In this document: piece after piece, positions 1 through 5,106 of the stretch
Position numbering within the stretch: position 1 is the stretch's first letter
How the letters are laid out: the number at the start of each line of letters is the position of its first letter
Origin: a bacterium
Lineage (GTDB): Bacteria > Bacillota_I > Bacilli_A > Acholeplasmatales > JAEDCM01
Assembly (NCBI GenBank): GCA_024695185.1
Contig: JAILIR010000124.1
Span: forward strand, 1 to 6,078
DNA length: 6,078 nucleotides
Direction: 5' to 3'
Program-made: the position numbers and the translations under genes
The notes under the pieces: generated by a model
What the model saw: only the letters and a program-made list of their open reading frames with translations
What the model was told of the DNA's origin: nothing
The model's database searches: none

Positions 1-1549
1 AAAGAAAATAATTAATACATACCTTGATAAATATGGTATTTATTTAAAAGAATATTTGCCACATAATGTAATAGATAAATATAATATACCTACTCTTTAT
101 TATATGTATAGATATATCCATAATCCTAAAAGTGTTAAAGAATATGAACTAGCTTATAAAAGGCTAAAATATGAAGAATTTTTCGACTTTGAGTTAAAGC
201 TACAATATTCTCGCAAAGAAAACAAAAAGTCCTTTAAACGGGCAAAAAAGTGGGATGTAAATGTAATTAGAGATTTCATTAAAACTATTCCTTTTGAACT
301 AACAGATAGTCAAAAAGAAGTAGTTAATGAAATATATAAAGATTTAAAAAGTAATTATCCATCTAATAGATTAATTGAAGGAGATGTAGGTAGTGGAAAA
401 ACTATTGTTGCGGCTTTGGCTATTTATGCTGTAGCTCTAGATAATTATGAAGTATGCTTTATGGCACCAACTGAAATACTTGCATACCAACACTATCAAA
501 CTCTATCAAATATATTTAAAGATACACCACTAAAAATAGAGATACTTACAAGCTCTATTAAAGGTAAAAAAAGAGAAGAATTATTAAATAAAATTAAGAG
601 TCATGAAGTAGATGTAATCATAGGTACTCATGCCTTATTCACAGAAGATATTATCTATGATAATTTAGGTTTAGTTATCACAGATGAACAACATCGTTTT
701 GGTGTTAAACAACGTCAAGCCTTAAGAGAAAAAGGATTTAATCCTGATGTATTATATTTAACCGCAACCCCAATTCCTAGAACACTTGCGATAAGTGTCT
801 TTGGTGATATGGATTTAAGTGTTATTAAAACAATGCCAAAGGGTAGAAAAGAAATAAAAACAAAAGTTGTATTAGAATCTAATTTAGATGCTTGTCTTAA
901 CTTCATCAAGGATGAACTTGATAAAGGTAATCAAGCATATGTTATCTCACCTTTAATTGAAGAAAGTAAAAAGCTAGATTTGCACGATGTTTTTGAAACT
1001 AGTAGTATGCTTGAAAATAAATTTAGTAATTATTCAATTAAGGTATTACATGGTAAAATGAAGCAAGCTGAAAAAGATGAAATAATGACTAGCTTCAAAA
1101 ATAAGGAATTTCAAATATTAGTTTCAACAACCGTTATAGAAGTAGGTATAGATAATCCTAATGCGACTATTATGCTAATATTTAATGCGGAACGCTTTGG
1201 CTTATCACAACTTCACCAACTACGTGGTCGTGTAGGCCGTGGTGATAAAGAATCATACTGCTTTTTAGTTACTAATAATAGTGATGTTGAACGCTTAAAA
1301 ATAATTGAAAATACGCTTGATGGATTTAAATTATCAGAGGCAGATTTGCGCCTTAGAGGTCCAGGCGATTTCTTTGGAGAACGTCAAAGTGGTCTACCTA
1401 ACTTTAAATATGGTAATTTAATAAATGATTATTACATTTTAGAAGATGCAAAAGAAGATGCTTATAACATCATTTTTAATGATGATATAAGTAACTATCC
1501 TATTTTATATGATAAAGTATTAAAAGAAATTAATAGTATAAAAGATTAA
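1..1549 (+). CDS. recG: ATP-dependent DNA helicase RecG, 5'-truncated by the window edge
   Basis: RecG is a superfamily 2 double-stranded DNA translocase that remodels stalled replication forks and branched recombination intermediates. The first complete codon is at position 2 and the frame is open to the window edge, so the start lies upstream. 515 residues are visible. The family is about 670-690 residues, so some 150-170 are missing, mainly the N-terminal wedge domain. In visible-residue numbering, the sequence shows Walker A GDVGSGKT (127-134), the DEQH box (228-231) within DEQHRFGV, motif III TATP (254-257), motif VI QLHQLRGRVGRG (403-414), and the RecG-specific TRG region (448-464: DLRLRGPGDFFG then ERQSG). 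All catalytic motifs are intact. A TTG at 56 could be read as a start, but the RecG-like sequence continues in frame upstream of it. The stop is TAA at 1547-1549. It is the first visible gene of the operon, 48 bases before plsX. Confidence 0.97.
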   Translation, partial: KKIINTYLDKYGIYLKEYLPHNVIDKYNIPTLYYMYRYIHNPKSVKEYELAYKRLKYEEFFDFELKLQYSRKENKKSFKRAKKWDVNVIRDFIKTIPFELTDSQKEVVNEIYKDLKSNYPSNRLIEGDVGSGKTIVAALAIYAVALDNYEVCFMAPTEILAYQHYQTLSNIFKDTPLKIEILTSSIKGKKREELLNKIKSHEVDVIIGTHALFTEDIIYDNLGLVITDEQHRFGVKQRQALREKGFNPDVLYLTATPIPRTLAISVFGDMDLSVIKTMPKGRKEIKTKVVLESNLDACLNFIKDELDKGNQAYVISPLIEESKKLDLHDVFETSSMLENKFSNYSIKVLHGKMKQAEKDEIMTSFKNKEFQILVSTTVIEVGIDNPNATIMLIFNAERFGLSQLHQLRGRVGRGDKESYCFLVTNNSDVERLKIIENTLDGFKLSEADLRLRGPGDFFGERQSGLPNFKYGNLINDYYILEDAKEDAYNIIFNDDISNYPILYDKVLKEINSIKD

Positions 1550-1581
1550 ATTATGATAAAATAATTTATGTATACTTTTTT
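1547..1581 (+). other. AT-only inverted repeat plus T run between recG and plsX (weak attenuator candidate)
   Basis: TAAATTAT (1547-1554) and ATAATTTA (1561-1568) are perfect inverted arms around the six-base loop GATAAA. The recG stop codon is the start of the left arm. A run of six T follows at 1576-1581, seven bases past the arm. An eight-pair stem with no G-C pair is weak and the T run is not adjacent, so efficient termination is unlikely. Partial attenuation, an mRNA processing site or chance in AT-rich DNA are all possible. The same gap contains TATACT (1571-1576), which resembles a -10 box, but nothing like a -35 box sits at the right distance. Confidence 0.25.
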
Positions 1582-1583
1582 AT

Positions 1584-1590
1584 AGGAGGA
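1584..1590 (+). promoter_or_regulatory. Ribosome binding site of plsX
   Basis: AGGAGGA ends seven bases before the plsX ATG at 1598. This near-consensus site fixes that start and suggests plsX is translated independently of recG. Confidence 0.85.
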
Positions 1591-1597
1591 ACATTAT

Positions 1598-2596
1598 ATG
1601 ATAAGAGTAGCACTTGATGCAATGGGTGGAGATTTTGCTCCAAAGGTTAATGTCTTAGGAGCAATGGAGGCTATAAAAAAATTTGATGACATTGAAATTA
1701 CTTTATTTGGTGATGAAAATAAAATTAAAGAATTTTTAACTGATTCAACTAGAATAAAAATAGTTCATACAGATAAATATTTTGATATGGGTGAACATGA
1801 TGCGGTTAAAGCTATAAGAAGTAAAGAACCATATTCTATGGTTTTAGCAATGGAAGCTTGTAAAAACGGAGAATGTGATTGCTTTGTTTCAGCTGGCCCT
1901 ACACAAGTAGTAGTTGTTGCGGGACATATGATTTTAAAGAAAATTAAAGGAATGCATAGAATAGCTTTAGCACCATTTATCCCTACAGCTAATGGTAATA
2001 AAATATTACTTGATAGTGGCGCAAATGTTGAACTAAAGCCTGAACATATAGATCAACTTGCTTATTATGCATCTATTATGGCTAAGATCACTTTAGGAAT
2101 AGATAATCCTAAAGTAGGTTTAATCAACATAGGTACTGAAGATGGTAAGGGTAGAGAAGTTGATAAGGAAAGCTATCAATTATTATCTAATGATAAAAGA
2201 ATTAATTTTATTGGAAATGTTGAACCAAAAGAAATGTTTTTTGTAGATTGTGATATTTTTATTAATGATGGTTTTGCTTGTAACATTCTACTTAAGACTA
2301 TTGAAGGTACAGCAAAATACATGGGTGCTTGTTTAAAAAGAGAAATCAAATCATCCTTTAAATCTAAAATTGGTGCTTTATTTATGAAAAAGAGCTTAAA
2401 GAGATTTAAGAAGGTATTTGATGCATCTGAAGCTGGTGGTGCAATGATTTGTGGTTTAACTAGCCCAGCTATCAAAGCACATGGAAATAGTGATGAAAAA
2501 GCTATTTTTAATGCGATTAGACAAGCTAAAACACTAGTTAGTGGAAATGTAGTGGAAAAAATTAGTAAAGATTTAGGTGATTCTAGTGAAGAATAA
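1598..2596 (+). CDS. plsX: Phosphate acyltransferase PlsX (acyl-ACP:phosphate acyltransferase)
   Basis: PlsX converts acyl-ACP and phosphate to acyl-phosphate, the donor that PlsY uses to acylate glycerol-3-phosphate in the first step of phospholipid synthesis. It is a soluble enzyme that associates peripherally with the membrane. The 332-residue length is typical. Visible family features are DAMGGDFAP (7-15), GDE (38-40), LLDSGAN (137-143), INIGTEDGKG (176-185), GNVE (206-209) and IKAHGNSDE (292-300). Two normally glycine-rich motifs differ from the form I know: SAGPTQ (98-103) where SAGNTG is usual, and DGFACN (224-229) where DGFxGN is usual. The protein is otherwise complete. The start ATG has a strong Shine-Dalgarno site. 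Its 3' end overlaps rnc by 11 bases and encodes the rnc ribosome binding site. I see no FapR-type operator upstream and no fapR, fabD, fabG or acpP beside it, unlike Bacillus. Confidence 0.96.
   Translation: MIRVALDAMGGDFAPKVNVLGAMEAIKKFDDIEITLFGDENKIKEFLTDSTRIKIVHTDKYFDMGEHDAVKAIRSKEPYSMVLAMEACKNGECDCFVSAGPTQVVVVAGHMILKKIKGMHRIALAPFIPTANGNKILLDSGANVELKPEHIDQLAYYASIMAKITLGIDNPKVGLINIGTEDGKGREVDKESYQLLSNDKRINFIGNVEPKEMFFVDCDIFINDGFACNILLKTIEGTAKYMGACLKREIKSSFKSKIGALFMKKSLKRFKKVFDASEAGGAMICGLTSPAIKAHGNSDEKAIFNAIRQAKTLVSGNVVEKISKDLGDSSEE
2575..2581 (+). promoter_or_regulatory. Shine-Dalgarno site of rnc inside the plsX coding sequence
   Basis: AGGTGAT matches the 3' part of the extended Shine-Dalgarno consensus AAGGAGGTGAT. 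Its GG (2576-2577) lies eight bases before GTG 2586. It therefore favours 2586 over the in-frame GTG at 2577, which has no site upstream. It is encoded by the Gly-Asp codons GGT GAT near the end of plsX. Confidence 0.6.
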
Positions 2597-3254
2597 TTTA
2601 GAAGAAATACTAGGCATTAAATTTAATGATAAAAATCTTTTAAAGGAAGCTTTAACACATTCATCATATGGAAATGAACATAATACTCCTTATAATGAAC
2701 GTTTAGAGTTTTTAGGAGATGCTGTTATTGAACTTTTAATGAGCCAGTATTTATATTTAAATAGTGAAATTTCAGAAGGAAGAATGACAAAGAAAAGAGC
2801 ACAATCTGTATGTGAAGAGGCTCTTGTAAAATATGCAAATAAGATTAATCTTAGTGATTATATCCTACTTGGTCATGGTGAAGAACTATCAAATGGTAGA
2901 AAGCGTCCAGCCATTATCGCCGATGCCTTTGAAGCTTTATTTGGGGCAGTTTATCTTGATCAAGGATATTTTGTTGCATATGATTTATTTTTAAAATTAG
3001 TCATTCCATATTTAGATTTATTAGAAGATATTAAAGATTATAAATCTACCTTACAAGAATATGTTCAATCATTTAAAAATACTCTTACTTATGAACAAAT
3101 AGAAGAAAGTGGTCCAGCTCATGATAAAACTTATAAATATAAGGTTATGATGGATGGTATCATTTTAGGTATAGGTGTAGGTAAAACAAAAAAAGAGGCT
3201 GAACAAAATGCGGCTAAGGAAGCTCTTGAAAAAAAGGTAGACATTAAGGAGTAG
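2586..3254 (+). CDS. rnc: Ribonuclease III
   Basis: RNase III cuts double-stranded RNA as a homodimer. It processes the rRNA precursor, matures or destroys structured mRNAs and acts on sense-antisense duplexes. From GTG 2586 the protein has 222 residues, the usual size. The catalytic domain (about 1-145) carries the signature NERLEFLGDAV (37-47) with metal ligands E41 and D45, and ADAFEALFG (112-120) with D113 and E116, so all four acidic active-site residues are present. A double-stranded RNA-binding domain follows (about 151-217), starting DYKSTLQEYVQ and ending with the GKTKKEAEQNAAKEAL helix. The start is chosen on Shine-Dalgarno spacing; GTG 2577 would add three residues. It overlaps plsX by 11 bases, which suggests translational coupling, and ends two bases before nudF. 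The frequent neighbours smc and ftsY are not here. Confidence 0.96.
   Translation: MKNNLEEILGIKFNDKNLLKEALTHSSYGNEHNTPYNERLEFLGDAVIELLMSQYLYLNSEISEGRMTKKRAQSVCEEALVKYANKINLSDYILLGHGEELSNGRKRPAIIADAFEALFGAVYLDQGYFVAYDLFLKLVIPYLDLLEDIKDYKSTLQEYVQSFKNTLTYEQIEESGPAHDKTYKYKVMMDGIILGIGVGKTKKEAEQNAAKEALEKKVDIKE
3246..3251 (+). promoter_or_regulatory. Ribosome binding site of the NUDIX gene
   Basis: AAGGAG lies in the last two sense codons of rnc (Lys-Glu), five bases before ATG 3257. It supports this start and ties translation of the NUDIX gene to the end of rnc. Confidence 0.75.
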
Positions 3255-3256
3255 TT

Positions 3257-3793
3257 ATGAAATTAGAAGAAAAAACAATAAAAGCTAACTACATATATAA
3301 TGGTAAAGTAATAAATGTTAGATGTGATGATGTATTACTACCTAATGGAAAAGAAGCCAAAAGAGAAATAGTGGAACATAGAGGTGGAGTAGGTATTATT
3401 CCTATTGATGGAGATTCTATTTATATGGTTAATCAATATCGTTATGCCTTTAAGATGGAACTAGTTGAAATACCTGCAGGTAAAAGAGAATTCGATGAAA
3501 AGCCTATAGAAACAGCTAAAAGAGAATTATATGAAGAAATAGGTGCTACAGCTAAAGAATTCATCTATTTGGGCGAATTTTTGCCTACTGTTGGCTATTG
3601 CGAAGAAATAATATATTTGTTTATCGCAAAAGGCTTAAAGTTTTCTAATAGATTACATCTAGATCCTGATGAATTTTTGAATGTTAAAAAATATAGCTAT
3701 AAAGAAGCCTTAGAAATGGTTAAGAATAATGAGATTAAAGACGCAAAGACTGTTATTGCGATTTTAAAGTGTGGTGATTATTTTGATAGATGA
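3257..3793 (+). CDS. nudF: NUDIX hydrolase, ADP-ribose pyrophosphatase type
   Basis: This is a 178-residue cytosolic NUDIX hydrolase. It most likely cleaves ADP-ribose or a similar nucleoside diphosphate sugar to AMP plus ribose-5-phosphate, using Mg2+. The NUDIX box is canonical and complete at residues 75-97 (GX5EX7REUXEEXGU), with G75, E81, R89, E90, E93, E94 and G96 all in place. The N-terminal beta-rich part (KTIKANYIYNGKVINV, then the VEHRGGVGIIPI strand) and the VNQYRYAFKMELVEIPAG segment before the box are typical of the NudF/YqkG group, as is the length. After the box, PTVGYCEE (110-117) occupies the place of the SPGxxxE loop of many ADP-ribose pyrophosphatases. Substrate specificity cannot be settled from motifs; another nucleotide sugar is possible. 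It starts two bases after rnc. Its TGA stop overlaps dnaD by 11 bases, and its Gly-Asp codons form the dnaD Shine-Dalgarno site. Confidence 0.85.
   Translation: MKLEEKTIKANYIYNGKVINVRCDDVLLPNGKEAKREIVEHRGGVGIIPIDGDSIYMVNQYRYAFKMELVEIPAGKREFDEKPIETAKRELYEEIGATAKEFIYLGEFLPTVGYCEEIIYLFIAKGLKFSNRLHLDPDEFLNVKKYSYKEALEMVKNNEIKDAKTVIAILKCGDYFDR
3773..3779 (+). promoter_or_regulatory. Shine-Dalgarno site of dnaD inside the NUDIX coding sequence
   Basis: GGTGATT matches the 3' part of the extended Shine-Dalgarno consensus. Its GG (3773-3774) lies eight bases before TTG 3783, the same spacing as at rnc. It favours TTG 3783 over GTG 3771 or GTG 3774, which have no site upstream. Confidence 0.5.
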
Positions 3794-4415
3794 GCTAATT
3801 AAATACCAAGTACTAGATTTAAATAAGCTAATACTTAGAATTTATCCTAAATTAGATTTGAAACCTAATGAGGCTGTAATGTTATTACACTTATTATCTT
3901 TCTATCAACAAAATAATCAAAAGGTATTCCCATTATCATATAATTCCTTAAAAAATAAGACTGGAATGAACACAAAAGAAAATGGCTTATTAATCCAAGC
4001 CTTAATTGAAAAAAGATTTATTGATTTAAAACTTGAAAACATAAAAGAAAAAGAACAAGAATGTATTGATATATCTAATACACTTATGAAAATTGAAGAA
4101 TTTTTATCTAAGGAAAAAATAGAAGATAATAATAAACAAATAAGACAAAACTATAGTGATATTTGTACTTTGTTTGAAATTAATTTAGGCAGATCATTAT
4201 CTCCTGTTGAACTAAATTTACTTAATGAAAATGCAAAATTTTATAAAAAAGGCGATTTTGAGCGTGCCATTTTTGAAATTTCAAAGAAAAATGATATATC
4301 AATTAATCTATGTATTGAGTATTTGAAAAATGAAAAAAAGATCATGAAGGAAGTTGATAAGGAACATGAGAAAGCCATCCTTGATTTCTTTGAATCAATT
4401 AATAAAAAGTCTTGA
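3783..4415 (+). CDS. dnaD: DNA replication initiation protein DnaD
   Basis: DnaD helps load the replicative helicase with DnaB and DnaI at oriC and at PriA-dependent restart sites in low-GC Gram-positive bacteria. From TTG 3783 the protein has 210 residues, slightly shorter than B. subtilis DnaD (about 230). The N-terminal part (about 1-80) looks like the winged-helix oligomerisation domain: LRIYPKLDLKPNEAVMLLHL, then SYNSLKNKTGMNTKENGLLI, a typical 'choose helix, then test' pattern. A charged linker follows (about 85-120). The C-terminal DnaD/DnaB_2-type domain (about 125-188) contains FEINLGRSLSPVELNLL, close to the family's FGRPLSPxE. The aromatic end of this domain, normally Tyr...Trp before KKNGI, reads CIEYLKNEKKI here, so the Trp is absent. 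Position directly before nth matches the Bacillus dnaD-nth order and strengthens the call. GTG 3771 would add four residues. The 3' end overlaps nth. Confidence 0.87.
   Translation: MIDELIKYQVLDLNKLILRIYPKLDLKPNEAVMLLHLLSFYQQNNQKVFPLSYNSLKNKTGMNTKENGLLIQALIEKRFIDLKLENIKEKEQECIDISNTLMKIEEFLSKEKIEDNNKQIRQNYSDICTLFEINLGRSLSPVELNLLNENAKFYKKGDFERAIFEISKKNDISINLCIEYLKNEKKIMKEVDKEHEKAILDFFESINKKS
4347..4353 (+). promoter_or_regulatory. Possible ribosome binding site for nth inside dnaD
   Basis: AAGGAAG ends 12 bases before ATG 4366, which is rather long. A second AAGGA (4359-4363) is only two bases from that ATG, which is too close. Neither is ideal, so the start of nth is less certain than the others here and may depend on ribosomes arriving from dnaD. 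Confidence 0.3.
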
Positions 4416-4983
4416 TTTAATGTTTCCAAATGCTAAATGTGAGCTTAATTATAATAACTTATTTGAACTTATAATTGCGGTTAGTCTATCTAGCCAAACA
4501 CTAGATAAAAGGGTTAATGAAGTAACTAAAATTTTATTTAGTAAATACCCTACTTATAAAGAGTTAAGTAAGGCTGATATAGTAGATATAGAAACTATAT
4601 TAAAGCCTCTTGGAATGCATAAAATCAAAAGCAAAAACATAATTGAATTATCCAAAAAACTGGATAGTTTAGGCGTTATCCCTAATACACTTGATGGATT
4701 AATGAGTTTACCTGGAGTAGGTAGAAAATGTGCAAATGTAATACTTTCTGAATATTTTAAAATACCTAGAATTGCGGTTGATACACATGTATATAGATGT
4801 AGTATGAGACTTAATCTAGCAACTGGTAGCATACTAGATGTGGAGAGGCAATTAATGGATTTATTTGAAGAAAAATATTGGTATTATATGCACATACATT
4901 TAGTGTTATTAGGTAGATATATTTGTAAAGCTAAAAATCCTTTATGTGATAAATGTTTAATAAAAGATTGTCCTAGTAGATAA
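4366..4983 (+). CDS. nth: Endonuclease III, DNA glycosylase/AP lyase with an iron-sulfur cluster
   Basis: Nth removes oxidised pyrimidines and nicks the resulting abasic site in base excision repair. From ATG 4366 the protein has 205 residues (E. coli 211). The helix-hairpin-helix LPGVGRKCANV (115-125) contains the catalytic lysine K121, and AVDTHVYR contains the catalytic aspartate D139, matching E. coli K120 and D138. LSSQTLDKRVN (41-51) corresponds to the conserved SAQxTD stretch. Four cysteines near the C-terminus (187, 194, 197, 202) are the 4Fe-4S ligands. Their spacing is C-X6-C-X2-C-X4-C, one residue shorter in the last loop than the usual X5. ATG 4366 overlaps dnaD by 50 bases. TTG 4354 or TTG 4381 are alternatives; ATG 4420 would remove the first helix. 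It is the last gene of the operon, and its final codons form the terminator stem. Confidence 0.95.
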   Translation: MRKPSLISLNQLIKSLDLMFPNAKCELNYNNLFELIIAVSLSSQTLDKRVNEVTKILFSKYPTYKELSKADIVDIETILKPLGMHKIKSKNIIELSKKLDSLGVIPNTLDGLMSLPGVGRKCANVILSEYFKIPRIAVDTHVYRCSMRLNLATGSILDVERQLMDLFEEKYWYYMHIHLVLLGRYICKAKNPLCDKCLIKDCPSR

Positions 4984-4993
4984 TCTTTTTTTT
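4962..4993 (+). terminator. Rho-independent terminator overlapping the end of nth
   Basis: AAAAGATTGTC (4962-4972) pairs along its whole 11-base length with GATAATCTTTT (4979-4989), with one G-U pair in the RNA and the six-base loop CTAGTA (4973-4978). Eight T follow from 4986 to 4993, the first four shared with the stem. The nth stop codon (4981-4983) sits in the right arm and the codon for its last Fe-S cysteine (4969-4971) in the left arm. Position after the last gene of the operon and before a regulator with its own strong ribosome binding site fits a transcription end. Confidence 0.75.
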
Positions 4994-5053
4994 ACACTCT
5001 TTTTTTCTTTAAAAATAAATAAAAAACACAAATATTTTTTTTCAAATTCTGGA

Positions 5054-5082
5054 GTCTTTATTTTCATATAGAAAAGTATAAA
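5054..5082 (+). promoter_or_regulatory. Weak candidate promoter of the XRE-type regulator
   Basis: TATAAA (5077-5082) is a plausible -10 box about 24 bases before the ATG at 5107, giving a short leader. The bases 17 upstream (GTCTTT, 5054-5059) are a poor match to TTGACA, and there is no extended -10 TG. In such AT-rich DNA a TATAAA is expected often. A promoter somewhere in 4994-5095 is likely because a terminator precedes this gene. Confidence 0.3.
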
Positions 5083-5087
5083 ATAAA
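5057..5087 (+). repeat. AT-rich inverted repeat spanning the candidate -10 box
   Basis: TTTATTTT (5057-5064) and AAAATAAA (5080-5087) are perfect inverted eight-base arms. An inner ATA/TAT pair (5066-5068 with 5077-5079) extends the symmetry if C5065 is skipped. It overlaps the presumed -10 region. Many XRE-family regulators control their own promoter through such sites, but the low complexity makes chance a serious alternative. Confidence 0.3.
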
Positions 5088-5095
5088 TCTATGAC

Positions 5096-5102
5096 AGGAG
5101 GA
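5096..5102 (+). promoter_or_regulatory. Ribosome binding site of the XRE-type regulator
   Basis: AGGAGGA ends four bases before ATG 5107. It is a near-consensus site that fixes the start of the last gene. Confidence 0.88.
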
Positions 5103-5106
5103 ACAT

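Noticed and set aside
56..58. TTG as the start of recG
   Set aside because: The frame stays open to position 2 and the 18 residues upstream continue the RecG-like sequence. The apparent start is caused by the window edge.
715..909. Minus-strand open frame inside recG
   Set aside because: It lies wholly within strongly conserved helicase motifs on the other strand, and the product resembles no family I know. It is a shadow of the recG coding frame.
1550..1597. FapR operator or a separate promoter upstream of plsX
   Set aside because: No palindrome resembling the FapR site is present. The TATACT at 1571-1576 lacks a -35 partner, so operon read-through is the simpler view.
2176..2475. Minus-strand open frame of 99 codons inside plsX
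   Set aside because: It is fully antisense to the conserved C-terminal half of PlsX, with no recognisable domain. I treat it as a shadow frame.
3791..4436. TGA read as tryptophan (Mycoplasma-type code), extending nudF and dnaD
   Set aside because: The three tryptophans seen in this window are all TGG and no gene has an internal TGA. Read-through would add only a few residues to each protein, with no family support.
4241..4832. Two minus-strand open frames opposite dnaD and nth
   Set aside because: Both are antisense to conserved protein domains, and their predicted products are low-complexity and hydrophobic without any family resemblance.
4994..5045. Second terminator or small RNA in the T-run and A-run stretch after nth
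   Set aside because: The only pairing is between homopolymer A and T runs, with no G-C pairs. That is expected in such sequence and does not support a defined structure.
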